Shown in pieces: positions 45,251 through 57,904 of a stretch of 64,000 nucleotides of DNA (position 1 is the first letter of the stretch; every line of letters starts with the position of its first letter). Under the pieces are notes generated by a model. The model did no database searches and was not told where the DNA came from. It saw only the letters and a list, made by a program, of their open reading frames with translations. The DNA is taken from NCBI GenBank assembly GCA_014904985.1, contig MU128934.1:29055-93054 (forward strand). The letters run 5' to 3'. The stretch is from Hydnum rufescens UP504 (taxonomy: Eukaryota; Basidiomycota; Agaricomycetes; Cantharellales; Hydnaceae). A program made the translations under genes and the position numbers.

Positions 45251-46054
45251 ATGTCTGGAGCAGCTTTGCTGAAATCTACCGTACACAGGGGGACAGCATT
45301 CGAGAAGCGCTCACTGTCCGTCCTTGGAAAATATCTCTCCATGTCTCTCTGCCGTGTTGGTGGCAAGTCGGATGGTGGTGTGGATTTGCAGGGATGGTGG
45401 TGGCTGCCAGCTGTTTCTCTCTCGCGTCATTCCTCAGCTTCCTTGTCTTCTTCGTCCTTGGCTTCTTCAGAGGTCTTGGTACCGTATTCCTCGGTGGATA
45501 GTGAGATGATTCCGAGGAGAAGAATTCGCGTCCTCGCGCAATGTAAAGCGACGAAGCAAAAAATGGGACCAAACATTGTGCGCGAGATGGAGGGCGTGCT
45601 GTTTCAGTATTCTGAGAATCCTCTACTGGATTCTTCCCCTTCAAATGAAGTACATCCCGGGGACTCAACTAGTGCTGTTGCAGAAGCCGTCGCTGGTGGG
45701 GTAGAGAAAAATAGGCGTGGCCACATCCCAACAGTCGCGTTGCTGGTCTCGCAATCGCCGTTCACCCGAGCCACAATCTTGCGCGCCATATCCTCCTCGG
45801 TGCCGTTCTTCCTCCTACACCTCCCGGAACTTATTTCGGAGCCGCGGGCTGATGAGATTGAAGGGAACGACGGGGAAACAGGTTCCATAGGTGCTGCGAT
45901 ATGGAACAAAGCATTGCATGGGAAGGATGGCCTCCTCGGCGATCAGATCGAAGCGCGCTGGGAGCGCAATCCGGATGGAAATGGTGGAAGACCCGGATTG
46001 TGGTGGGATGGTCGACCGATGAAGAATTGGGTCCCATCCAGCACAACGCTTTAG
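45251..46054 (+). CDS. RRG7: Rrg7 homolog (required for respiratory growth 7, DUF2034)
   Basis: A 267-residue single-exon frame. The motif order STVHRGTAFEKRSLSVLGKY, RVGGKSDGGVDLQGWWWLP, RIRVLAQCKATKQKMGPNIV, then REMEGVLF, VALLVSQSPFTRATILRAIS, VPFFLLHLPE and PGLWWDGRPMKNW is that of the fungal mitochondrial Rrg7 family (PF10356), which resembles restriction-endonuclease-like folds (the GxDLQG and AQCK parts would be the D...QxK core). The start at MSGAALLKS gives a short, basic, hydroxylated N-terminus plausible as a mitochondrial presequence. The insertion of serine-rich sequence (about residues 58-85) is probably a disordered loop. Confidence 0.9.
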   Translation: MSGAALLKSTVHRGTAFEKRSLSVLGKYLSMSLCRVGGKSDGGVDLQGWWWLPAVSLSRHSSASLSSSSLASSEVLVPYSSVDSEMIPRRRIRVLAQCKATKQKMGPNIVREMEGVLFQYSENPLLDSSPSNEVHPGDSTSAVAEAVAGGVEKNRRGHIPTVALLVSQSPFTRATILRAISSSVPFFLLHLPELISEPRADEIEGNDGETGSIGAAIWNKALHGKDGLLGDQIEARWERNPDGNGGRPGLWWDGRPMKNWVPSSTTL

Positions 46055-47877
46055 ATCCTCGTCTGGTGAAGAGGATTGTGCTAGAGCCGTTTTGAGTCCA
46101 ATTTGGGACTACGAGAGATTGTAGGTTATTTTTTTAACATGCGCATTGTTGTGGCGCCAGTTCACAAATAAATATCTTTGATACCTAGGTGACTGCTGTA
46201 CCGCGGGGGTGGAACAATAATTTGGCCCCGATGGGATCCGCCTTAAGCAGCAACACCGCTAGGTTCTGTTGCACTACGTCGCGATGGTCACGAACCCTCT
46301 TGCTCTTGTAGCCTTGTCTCCATCCTGCTAGCAACACCCTCTCAGGGGGTGACTCCGAGTAATGGGAGGTCAATTGCCACCCCGTTCCCTCTATAATCCC
46401 CTACAGGATAGAGATCTTTCCTGGAGACGTGTAAAGACTGATTGGAGCTCTCCCATATGCCTTTATGGCATTAACTCCCACCTTGCTCTGTGCGCACGAC
46501 TGATTATCTCAGGCGCTTGATCTCATGTCCCACTTAGTTACCGCTATTCAAGTCGCAAACCTATATTTCTCCCTACCGAGGGATAGAAGTTCTACACGCC
46601 TGGCTCCCTCTACTTGAATATGATGAAGTCAACGCGGTCCTTCTAGCACCTGCGGCCTAATACAAGAGCCCAGTGCGTTCCTCGATGCCAAAGCTCAGCC
46701 CAAATTTTAATAAAATCCTGGCTCCGTACTCTCAATGGATTGCGGCGAAACCATCGTGGGTCGATTTTGGCCCACATTAGACGAGATTAATATCCCTCTT
46801 GCCAGCACTCCCGAAAACGGGAGACCGTCCATGGCAGGACCCCGATCCCAGCGTTTGACGAAATTAGGCACATCCAGCCGCCTTTAATAGGCCCCGTAGG
46901 GCGCATTATTGAAAGTGTGACAATAAACCCCCTGGAAGATTACCTGCTTCAAATATATTCTATCCATGTCTTAAGGTGGCTGGTGTTCGCTTCAGAGGGG
47001 ACCACACCACTTCCGAACTTTGAGGAGCCAGACACTTCAACGTTTCACAGACGCGGACCTTGGTCCATACTTACGGATCCAGTATACCTGGACCGGGTGA
47101 GGTTCACGAATTCATTCATTGTCCAAAACATGTAATCACAGTAGGTCTAGGAAGTGATCATTCAATATACTCGAAGGTCGGGGTGGTCAATCTCGATGAG
47201 GTCGTCTCTACTGTGTTTGGTGCATATATGGGATGATTAACATAAGGAATCGAGAACCGCAAGAACGAATAATCGATTCGATGCGCTTAGCAGCGGTTTT
47301 TGCGCGCCGCTGTTTGAATTCCTGATTAATTCAATGCCCAGCGCCGTCTGATAAGTCATAACGGATCAGAGTCGCTTCCTATTTGTCGATTTAGCCCTTG
47401 CTCCAAAGACAACCACCGACCTGGTAGGGAATGGGCCAGGCTCGGAAAGAGCAGTGTCCAAAGGAGTGTGGCAAGCATACCTTGTTAGGTCGCTATTCAT
47501 CGAGACGTCCAGGCCATGAGTTTATGAGTGCCTTAAAAGTCATGGTCGTGGCAGGGCATACTTGAGAGGTGGAATCGTTGGGGGTGCAATTTTTTTTACC
47601 AGAAGGCAAAACGATAGTCCCCTTCAGCCGCAGATTGGGAAGGGCCATTATTATCTGGAATCAGGCCACTGCAGCGCGCTCATTGACCGGCCTCCAAGTG
47701 AGGAAGTTTATTGATACAGATTTGACCAACGCCACCCCTCACAGGTGGGCGTGACTGCTTAGGTAATATCGTATTGTCTGAGAAGTTTTGCGCTCACACC
47801 TCGTACGTCCGACAGTAATCACCCGCCGCTACAAGCCACACAGAAGAGAGCGAGTGTTTGCGATAAAAACAGCAGTA
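46055..47877. other. Intergenic
   Basis: 1.8 kb with no frame I can support; the longest frame (46917-47135, 72 codons) has no recognisable features. Confidence 0.45.
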
Positions 47878-49744
47878 ATGTCGCCAAAGCCAGAAGAGCG
47901 TAACCACCCGCCTGCGGTAGTGGGAAACAGGACGGATGCTGATGGAGCTCAAGTCGCATCCGGCCAGCCAGCAGTTGCAGCCTCCGAACAAGAGCAGGCG
48001 CTTGTACAGGCGCTCATCCAACAAAGCCATCATCAGTACCCGTCTCACCAACATCTCCCATTCTTGACTGTCGCGGACGGCTCTGAACAACAACTTCAAC
48101 ATATTCCACATCATGATCCGTCGTTCCTCCCTTCAAATGTAGGCCCTGCCCCTGCGAAAAGCAAAAAGAACAGGCCCCCTGAAGAGGATGGTAAGCCAAA
48201 GACAAAACGAATATTCCAAGCTTGCAGCAAGTGTCGCGATAGGAAAGCAAAGGTTTGTGAGACATTTACCATCTTGCGAGAGCTCGCTCGCTAATGATCC
48301 TTTCTCTCTTCCAGTGCGATGGAACCCGTCCATCATGCACTAGTTGTATCACTCGAGGCCTAGAGTGTGAATATTCTGCTGAAAGGAAGATGAGGGGTCC
48401 CAGCAAAAAACGCCTCCGCGAAGATGGCGCTCCTCTTCCTCCAAAGAGACGTCGCGCTCAGGGTCCTGGTGCCTTCAACGAACAACATGATGCCCAGCCA
48501 GGAGATCCATACATGCACGATCCCAACGCGCCTCCAGGTTATGTGATTGGTCCAGGTGGTTACGGAGAACACGGCGCCCACTATGGCTTCCAAGCTCCTT
48601 ACCCCGGGCACCCCTACCCGCCTCCTCCCGGACCAGATGGCCAGCCTCCCATGGGATACCCTATGCCACCGCCGCACGATGGACCTCCCCCTGAAGGCTT
48701 GGATATGCATGGTGCTCCGTATCCACCTCATCAATACGACCCCGCAGTATACGGTCACCCGCCGCCAGGATATCCGCCTCACTATCAACCGCCATATGGA
48801 TATCACCCCCCGCATCCTATCCAACCATTCCAACAACCTATGCAACCTGTCCGCGCCAATGGGTCTCGCGAACCATCTCCTGATCAGCCTGCCGCCCCTG
48901 CACCTGTCGGTCCCCCTGGTGTAAACCCGAATTACATCTCCCGCGAAGATTTTGCGATAATCATGGATCGATACCTCAACTCGCTCTCTCGCAAGAATCG
49001 TGAAAAGGCTTTGCTCACTCAGGCGACGTACAATGACATTCTCAAGTTACTTCTCGCTGGGCAGGCGCACGAAGAACAAGCTCAAGGGTCTACTGCAGAT
49101 CCGGACGCGAACCGCTCGATTCCTGGCGATGTGGATATCGATCCTTCCCTCGACACGCCTCAATTCCGCTTTTGGGTTCGTAAAATGTTTACAGTTCAGA
49201 AAATCGGCGATGTGGACGTTGTTGCCCATAACGACAAGCCTGTTGCCGTTCAGGAGCAGTTGTATGACATCCTTATCCATTGTCACGCGCAAACAAGCCA
49301 TGGAGGGCGGGATAAGACTTCGGCCATGGTCAATGAACATTATGTCTGTGTTTTAGGTTCTGCTATACTTCGTTTATTAACCCTACATCGTAGAGCTGGA
49401 TCCCGAAGGTCTTCATTGACACCTTTGTCAAGGCGTGTCCGGGGTGCCCCCGAAAGATATCGGCGGCCCGTCGTGCTGGGGGTGGTGGAGGCGGCGAAGG
49501 TGATGGTCCTGGTGCTGCTGGCGAAGATGGCGCGCATAGCGGCTCTTCGCCTCTGGCCGATGACCACACAACGTCCCCTGCTGAAGCGTCTGCTACAGAC
49601 CAAGGTGTGCGAAGAGATGATGAGGCTGAAGAAGATGAAGCAGAAACTGAAGTGCCGCTCAATTATCCTGCGCCTCCAGGTGGAAATTCGAGAGAAGACG
49701 ACGAGAAAGACGAGTCCAAGGATATCCGCGGCGAGACCAAGTGA
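47878..49744 (+). CDS. Zn2Cys6 transcription factor with an additional H2C2-like zinc motif
   Basis: Exons 47878-48252, 48315-49343 and 49394-49744 give 584 residues without a break. The Zn2Cys6 cluster spans the first intron: CSKCRDRKAK joined to CDGTRPSCTSC and GLECEY (residues about 115-145), preceded by basic KPKTKRIF. A long proline/glycine/tyrosine-rich region follows (about 165-300). Then a helical domain (about 320-410) leads into LYDILIHCHAQTSHGGRDKT, MVNEHY joined to SWIPKVFIDTFVKACPGC, an H-x-H...C-x2-C arrangement like the H2C2 zinc-binding domain of integrases. The tail is acidic. Likely a nuclear DNA-binding regulator; target genes unknown. Confidence 0.88.
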
Positions 49745-50513
49745 TTAACACCCAAGTTCTATTCTTTGTTTCATCTCTACTTTTTACTCTGGCGTTTAAC
49801 TCAATTGCGCCCTCTCCCTCTGATACCTCCGAGTTCGTCTACGTTTGGCCATAATTCCTCGCTTTCCCTCAGATGTGTTATTCCTCCGTGCGTTATCCCC
49901 TTGACATCGTCCTCTGTATCTATTGTAGTCCTCCCACTAAGGATGACCGATAATCCTCTTCTCTTTGTCACCATGTAATGCTACCTTACCCTAAACAACC
50001 TCTGTACCTTGTGTGGTACACGTGATGTTACGCGAACAACTCACGCCGCTTATTTCCGGAGGAGAGGTCTCGAGGGAACACTGTTTCTGTGTACATCGCT
50101 GGGGCTACGCTGGTCTCCTCTACATTCCCTTAATTTGGAGTCGACTCGGACTACGTAGGACCGGTGGACTTGGACTACTCATGACGTTATTGGATAAGAA
50201 CGTCCCAAAACACTAACACGGTATAGGACTGGCCTCAACGCGGACTCCATCTTTCGTTCTTATTAATTTCATCTTATCAAAGTGAGGGCAGATTCATACA
50301 CTACTTCGACACGCCTGGACCGCGTTGTTTACATGGGTGTGTACCGCAGATCAAGGGCATGCCCAGGCGAACTACAGACTCTGAAGAGAGAGATACAAAC
50401 ACTGTGTGTATCACGAAAATATCACTGTGTTCCCCGTTCATTTTTATGTACTGTAGGAGGTCTTGACCCAACGTAAAGGACAGCGTCCTCAATCTCAACA
50501 TACGCAGACGACC
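49745..50513. other. Intergenic
   Basis: 3' flank of the regulator and promoter of the next gene; no other feature seen. Confidence 0.5.
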
Positions 50514-53500
50514 ATGGCGATGGATCTCGCTACTTTCCACCCTCTCCCGTCTGCACCTGGGATTGATGGGAAAATTAGCAGCACAGCCAAGAAGCGGTCA
50601 CGCAACAACACGATGGCCGCATCCGATCCTAATTTCAATTCCGATTCCAATTCCAAGCCTCGCAAAGCAACAACTCGTCCCCCACCGGCTCTCAGCCCCG
50701 ATCCTGAAGCCGCATCCAACGCCAGAACTCAGCCGCGCGGAAAAATTCGCTCTAAGCTCCCCATCCCATTGACATCTAAGTCCTTTAAAGGGAAGCATGA
50801 GCTCAGCAACTTGATTGACGATACCAAGACGTCAGATGCGGCGTCGATGACTGCGGGAACCGATTCACCCAATCCTCGTGCGCGCAAAGTCCAACGTCTT
50901 AGTGCCGAGCCTCCCATTTCGTCGATTGACTTTACTTCTCAGCGGAAGAAATCCTCACGCCCCTCAAAAAGTAAAAGCAGCGCTGCCACATCAGTATTCA
51001 TGAACTTGGGCGGCAGAAGACTTTCCACCCCTCTTTACATGTCCCCTCCAAATGTTGATCTTACAGCTTCCCCTCGTCCCGCCAGTCCCGGCGATGATCC
51101 AATCTTGCTAGTTGGGTCTGAATTGGAGCATGCACGGCGGAGTTCTCGAAACAAATCAAGCCGTCGGACTGGTGTTCCCAGGTATCCGAGGCCATCGTCT
51201 TCGAAGCTGGGGGAAGACGAGGATTCAACTATGGTCTCGCATGAAGATTCGAGCACTGCGGCCGTCAAAGTCGAGGACGACGTTGTGTCTTCAGAGATGA
51301 ACGCATTTCCATCTAGTCGAGGTCCGGTAGAGTCCGTCCCCAAGGAAGGACTCGTATCTCCCGTTCGACCATCTGTCCCTCCGCCAGCATTCCATACCAA
51401 CAGTCCGCCGAGGGACAACCCTGGCACCTCAATCAATTCCAGCTTTGCGATGCCGGACGAGGACACAACAGACGACTCCTATTCAGCTGATGACCTAGGC
51501 TTCATTGGACCCGAATTCACTATTCCAATACGCCAAGGCTCACCGAGCCCTCCAACCCTCCATCGCCGCAGTTTCACGAAACTTGGGCAGCGGAAGCCGA
51601 CGCCGAGAAGATTGGTGCTCGATGGAGAGGGGGATGTTTCGATGATGGCCAAGACCATCTACTATGAGCATGGAGAAGACCAGGTGGAGCCTCCATCACC
51701 GAGTCCCATGTCGAGAAGAAGGGTCAGAAAGGCCAATCTTGTCGATGAAGAGGGACCTGTTGATGAGTTTGGGGAGGATGGCACTGGGTTAAGATCACCA
51801 TCACCGTATCCTCGAATTCTTGATGGGCTAGATACGAGCCGGGAAGAAGAGAGCGTTCAAGCGGACACGTCCGGCGACATGGGTCTGGATGAAAAAGGAT
51901 TCGTCGAAGACTTGGAATCGGATGCCTCTGGTTACGTCCACGATCCCACAGGGTTTGAAGTCCTTAGAGAATTCTCCCTGGATCCTCCTCCAGAGGATGT
52001 CGATCTACCACCTGCGATCACAACCGAAAAAAATGGCCCGTCTTTTGTGTTTGAAGAACAGTCTTTCGAAGATAGCATCCAGGGAGTCCATCAAGTTCCA
52101 GAGTTCCCTGATCCATCAACTGCAAGTCATGTCCCTGCTCCTAGGGCATCCACACATGCGAGTCCTTCCGAAAATAATCGATGTTCTGAATCCCCGCCTC
52201 CCGCCCAAGATTCAGTACCGGTGGGCAGTCCTGTTAGGAAATCCCCGTCTCAGGAGTCGGATGATGAATGCAACGGCAATGGAGGACACAAGGAAGCTCC
52301 TTCGCAAGCTACTACCCAACGATCAACCATCCCCTCTCAGAAGGTGCATCAGGATTTTAGGGACGGCGAGGACACGGGGGACGAAGACCATTCGAGCTAT
52401 GATTTCAATGACGATTCCCCAGTCGTGGAGGTCTCTAGCACCAATCCTAGAGCAGCTGCCCGAGCCGCAGTCATTCTGAGAATGGTACGACCATGCTACG
52501 CGTACTGGATGATTTGCCAGCTACTAAGATTATCTTTGTTAAATTGAAAGCATCACTCATATATCGTTGAGGATGACGACCAACTTATTCCTGAAGGCGG
52601 CCCCAGGAGGTCACGATCTCGTCATAGGTCCAACGCCCGAGATGGTTCTCGATCCTCACGGTCGTGCTGTGTCCCGTTCTCGCTCTCGGGATGCTGGCAT
52701 CGGAAACATATCCACAGTCTCTCTGCCAGATCTTCTGCAAGAAGCCGAGCAAGAAGTTCTGAGCAACAGCTTCATTATCCACCCTCCCACACCCAGCAAA
52801 CCATCAGAATCCCTTCCACAATCCTCGTCTCTGGAAACGCACGCTTCTGAGGCATCCTTCCCTTCTTCAGAACCTAGGCGCAATCAACAGCTCGGCATTC
52901 CAGCAGCATGGTCTAAAGAAGATTGGAAGAATTTAGAACGCTGTTTCATCAAGGAGCGGAAGCTGTATGCTCAGCGGTCCGGTGTAGCGTCAAGTAACGA
53001 CGTCGACCCCAATGACGTGGATCTCGAAGCTGTTGTGGATCGTTTCCAAGCTTTTCTGGGCAAGTCCACTTCCTTGAACCTTGGCCCAGAGTGGGAACGG
53101 TACGCTCTAGATTTGTATTTGAGAATCCTGGCTCATGATTTCTGTAGAGACAACCTTGTGCTTCGTGCGATGGCTTTACAAAAACGTTTGCTTAAAGTCA
53201 TTGCCAGCAAGCGATTTACTACTCCTGCGTCCGACAATCGTCCCCCGCCTCCGGAAACCCCTTCCACCTTTGGTGATGACTATGAATACGATCGTTCCTC
53301 CCGTCAAAGCTCAATGGGAAGGTCGTCCTCCGCACAATCCCTCCCTCTTTCGCTTCATGCGCCACAATACGCCCATCTCCTCGAGGAAGCGAGGTCAATA
53401 ACTTCCTCTAGGATTCGCAATCCACAACTTTTTGATCGGAGGCGCGATTCCCCGTATTCCACCGGTCCATCTTCTTCAATGAGGGCTCCTGATGCATACG

Positions 53501-54183
53501 GTGATCCTGGGAGGCAGGGGTATGAACAAACATCCTCATCTGGTCATTCGACTCACCACCCGGAGACGTCGTTTAAAGTTCCCGAAATGACTCAGATGCG
53601 CCACGATAGACCGCTGTCTATAGTCGCTCCGTTGCGTCGAGCGTCGTCAGCGCCTATGCGGGATCCAGAAGTCAGCCTCTCCCGCGAATACGAAGAATTG
53701 CCCGACCTGCGCCACCTTGAGACCCCCCCACGTAGTCTACCTCCACCTACCTCAATTCTGCTTCCTCCCCTTAATCATGTGAGCACGCGTAGCAGTACCG
53801 TGCCAATATCTATTCCGAGCAGCAGGCTTCGCAAGGTCAGCTCGAATAGTTCAGTCAAAGACCTTGTGCGAAGCTTTGAGGGCTTGACTGAGGAGATCGA
53901 GCGGGAGGCGGTGCGCAGTACACCGAGATCGCAAAGTCAAGGGGCGGAGGTTTCAATATCTCGTAAACGCGCAGAATCGGGGTCCTCTTCGTTTTGGTTT
54001 AGGCGAGATCACGAAATTAAACGCGACGATGACAATGATGAGGATGTTGGTAATGATACCTTTCGCGAGATAGAGCGCCGCGCGTCACCCTCTTCGTCCT
54101 CCTCAACCCTTCCCAAGCAACGAGCTATCCCACCTTCCGCTCCCCCCAAGAAGCGTATGTCATTCCTTAACTGGCGTTGGTGA
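50514..54183 (+). CDS. Large, mostly disordered protein of unknown function
   Basis: Start chosen at ATG 50514 (context ACCATGGCG). The first exon runs to about 52501 and is joined, after a short intron (52502-52550, or to 52571), to the frame ending at 54183, giving about 1,200 residues. It is rich in Ser, Pro, Arg and acidic residues, with basic clusters that could be nuclear signals (KKRSR, PRARKVQRL). One ordered part is visible in exon 2: IPAAWSKEDWKNLERCFIKE, VDLEAVVDRFQAFLG, EWERYALDLYLRILAHDFCR and LRAMALQKRLLKVIA (about 52900-53210), which looks like a small helical domain with a tryptophan pattern faintly like SANT repeats. I do not recognise a named family. Confidence 0.75.
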
Positions 54184-55376
54184 TCTTACTGTGCATTGAT
54201 GGATATATTTCCTTACGTTCGTTACCGGAGTTGTTTTTTTGTGAGAGTTGGGCCTACTAATCTATAGTCTTTTGTGAGCAATCAGGATAAAAATCCATGT
54301 AATTACTTTACCAAGCCTGTAATATGATTCATGTCAAACCTGCCTTGCTGTCAGAGTGTTCCACTGGTAATTGAAGAACTAGCCCATATATCCTCCGGTG
54401 AAGTCAGCCCATGGTGTGCGTCTCGTTTCGTGGGCGATCCCAGCCGGTGTGCTGAGGCTGCAGGTGGTCACATTGCTCCTTATCAGTGATGACCCCAGGT
54501 GTCCGTCGCAGTGCATGCAAGCTGCAGAATTGAACTGACGGGACAGAATCGAGATGTCAGGCCTTTTTTGGCCGTATGTTATAATTTTCCGTGGAAATTA
54601 CAAAAAATTAGGGGCGAGATGGGTCTAGACCCGGATGTGGCATCAGCTGGAGGGATAGTCAACGTAGTTATGTCGTAGTACGGGCCACTTTCTATGCCGC
54701 AGTTTGTCAAGTTGACGAAGTTTGGGCATGACTGGATTCAGTCTCACCCACGCAGCGGCCGCCCCAGAGCAGGCGCGACGCTTTTAGAGTGGCCGAGCTG
54801 CAAAGTTGTCAAATACTGCTCACACGAGTGACAGGTATGGTTGGGTTAATTCCCTTGGAAGCCGCGCCCGAGGAATTAGAAATATAATGACAAAATGCAA
54901 TGCAAGGTGGCATAGATTTTCGAGGGGAATGGAGGATCCGATGGACAGCCTCTTAGTACATATATTCAACAATCTGTCGTCTAGGAAGGTCTACACCGTG
55001 CTTGGAGCTCCGGAGCATATCTGGATACTTCACACCACCTTAATTTTGAGCTCGCCGTGGAGGTTACAGGTGTAATTATTGAGTGGGCGGAGACATCCAG
55101 AGAACGGAAGCAAGATCCTTTTCACCTCAGGTCTCGGCCAAAGGATTAGAAAACTTGGTGCTTGAATCTCTCCGCGTCTTATCCCAAGCCGGGATAGTAA
55201 AAAAATCCGGTCCTCGCTGCCCATCTTTTTCCGACCTCCCTGCGATTTTCTCTGTGTTTTTCGTGGCTCCGCAACGTCTGGATCCTGAACGCTCACGACA
55301 CCTCGTTCGCCTCACACATCTATTATTCCCCGTCTCGCTTAGAACCTTCGACATTTCGTTTCCAGCTTTTAGTGCA
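54184..55376. other. Intergenic
   Basis: 1.2 kb. A 89-codon frame at 54806-55075 resembles an F-box-like start (PMDSLLVHIFNNLSSRKV, HIWILHTTL) but is too short to support as a gene. Confidence 0.35.
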
Positions 55377-57904
55377 ATGGCTTCTCAGTCTGTTGCTACT
55401 TTGCCTTCTCTTTCCTACGCAGAACGCGCCCGGAAGGGCAGAAATACGGCCCCTATACCCGGGTCTGAGCAGGGCTCGCTGCCCTCGACAGGGCCTTTCG
55501 CAACTTCCCAATTCGAAAGAGCTATACCTAGGAGTGTTCTAGAAACCCCTAACAGCGGTCTCTCGACACCGGAAGCGTTCCCGAATGATCCAGCGGCTCA
55601 CGCGACTGTGCCCTCGGCTAATGTGTGGATAACCCGAACGCAGCAACATCGCTCGTCTCCACCGTCAGAGACCCCTTCCACAACAATATCGACATTGAGC
55701 GCTTCGCAGACCCCCCTCTCTATCTCGCGATCGTCATCGCGCAAGTCTAGGTCTCGAACGGATCATCCCCATCTGAATGACGCGAACGCCTGGCCAGAAG
55801 TGGGTGAAGCTACTGTCCCTGTTCCTTCTCGTAGTGAGAAAGACACTCCAGAAGGCTCGACAAGCGCGTCGTCACAAAGAAAAGGTGATGTCTCTTCTCT
55901 CTGTCACCTTCATAGAGAGATCCCGGAGACTCACCCTCTTTTAAATGAAATATTTAGAGAAAACTAAATGGGTACATGTACCCCCATCCGAACTTCAAGC
56001 AGCTCTTGATGCCAACAGAACCCATCGCCCCGTTCTCATCTGAAATCGCATACACAAAGCCAGTCTCAGTCCCAATCCCGGTCCCACTCCAGCCCATCAC
56101 AATCATTGAACCATTCCGTTCGCTCCAGCCCCCATCTAAATGCTCGGTCACGACCCCTGCCCGAGGAAAACCCAAATCACGACCCTAATTTCACGTATCA
56201 TCTCCCTCAGGCTCCCCTCACATCCTCCACATCTCTTCCACATCCCCCGGATACTCCCAGGCCCTCATTTGATCCCCAACTGCATCGTCGTCGCCCCTCG
56301 CCTTCAAAATCACAACCTGTAGGTGGCTGGACCTTTGGCTTTCAGAGACAAAGCTCAGCCTTCAAGCCATTATTTGGCTCCTTCGACAATTGCCTGACTG
56401 TCAACTCTACCCCCAAAATTGGAAATGGTAACTTGGAGTTGGATGCTAACAAAGAACAGACTCCACCTGCGGACGTTGAAAGAGTTACCAAACAGCGTGG
56501 AAAATTTGGAATTGGTATCGAGCAACCCGATGACCAATCTGACGGACATTCAACCATTGGCCGTGATCAAGACGGCTGGTTCGTTGTTGATATGGACGCA
56601 GGCCGAAAGGCCAAGTTACCCCGTGATCAGCCGGGGATAGAATTTGGACAATTTGGACGTTCTAGCACGCCACGCTGGACGGGAAGAATAGCTCCAAAAA
56701 TATTAATGGCGCAAATCAGACTGGCGTATATACTGGAAACCGGCGAGCATCGTTAGGAGAAGTAATCGGCAATGGTGTGGGTGGTGTTCCCGGATATCGA
56801 TATGGCGGCTATTCTCACGGCAGTAATGGCGGCCGTCGAGGCGGTCGTGGAGGTCCCCGAGGCACGTACAACGGCAACCGATCCAATGGGTATCCCCGAT
56901 CGTCGATATCATCATCGTATCGCTCTTTACCTCCTCCCTTAGTCCAATCTGGCTATCTCCCACCCTTCGATGTCATAGACCCTTTCGCGCCACCTCTTGG
57001 AAATGAAGCTTATCATCCATATTATCTTTCTCCGACCTCTCCGTCATATCCATCATCTCTACCCTACGGAGCTCCATACGTACCCTACGGGCCATACCCT
57101 CCGCCAATGGGTGCACCTGGAGGGGTCTATGGCCCTGCGATACCTAACGGTTCCGTTGTCCCACCTCCTATACCAATGCCTGTTACGCAGCCGAGTTTCC
57201 CGTTGGACGCACTGCGGTTTTACTTGCTTGGCCAGGTTCGCCAGCGAGATTTGAGTGCCATTTAACGGCCAATATTAATCCACTCATCATTCTAGGTTGA
57301 GTATTACTTCAGTGTTCAGAATCTTGCAGCCGACCTCTTTCTCCGACGGCAGGTGGGTTGAGTATCGTAACATTAATGGCGACCGTATCCTGATGGGACA
57401 TTTTAGATGGACGCCGAGGGATGGATCGATATCACAATCATCGCATCATTCAACCGCGTACAGCGCCTTACCCCAGACATCAATCTTGTTCGAGACACCA
57501 TGGCCCTCTCTTCTCTGTTGGAAGTCAGTGGGGACAAGGTTCGACTCGCAAATCACCGTTGGGAAGACTTTGTGCTTCCCGCCAATCTGCCCAGTTCCAT
57601 CGAGCAGAGAATTAACCCTATCGCCCCACGACCTTTCTCCACGGCATCCGGCTCGACGCTGACTAGTGATGACGCAGCGACGATCCAAGCCAAAGTAACT
57701 GCTGCTGTCCTCGGAAACAAGTCTTCAATGTTTCAAATCGCTGAAGTCAATGGGATAGCAGAGGGAACGGAAAAGTACGACAGGCCATTGAACGTCCCCG
57801 TAGGCAGCTTGACCGCTTCGGATGCCGCTCCAATTTTAGACGCAGGCTCTCTCCCAAGTTCTCTGGGTGGCAACGAGGAAACGGAGAAGCAACTCACTGC
57901 CTAG
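55377..57904 (+). pseudogene. LARP1/Slf1-type La-motif RNA-binding protein (frame broken twice)
   Basis: Begins MASQSVATLPSLSYAERARK, with an exon to 55884, then WVHVPPSELQAALDANRTH. A serine-rich and a glycine/arginine-rich (GGRRGGRGGPRG) region follows, then the La motif across two introns (57236-57295 and 57353-57406): FPLDALRFYLLGQ joined to VEYYFSVQNLAADLFLRRQ joined to MDAEGWIDITIIASFNRVQR, LSSLLEVSGDKVRLANHRWE. This is the helix-turn-helix La domain of cytoplasmic LARP1/Slf1/Sro9 proteins that bind mRNA and ribosomes. Two frame changes, near 56020 and near 56690, each need one extra base. As the La motif and splice sites are intact, either recent decay or sequencing deletions could explain them. 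Confidence 0.8.

Noticed and set aside
46917..47135. 72-codon ORF
   Set aside because: No motif, no splice context and no related sequence in the window.
54806..55075. F-box-like protein start
   Set aside because: Some F-box-like residues, but it stops after 89 codons and no downstream exon is visible.
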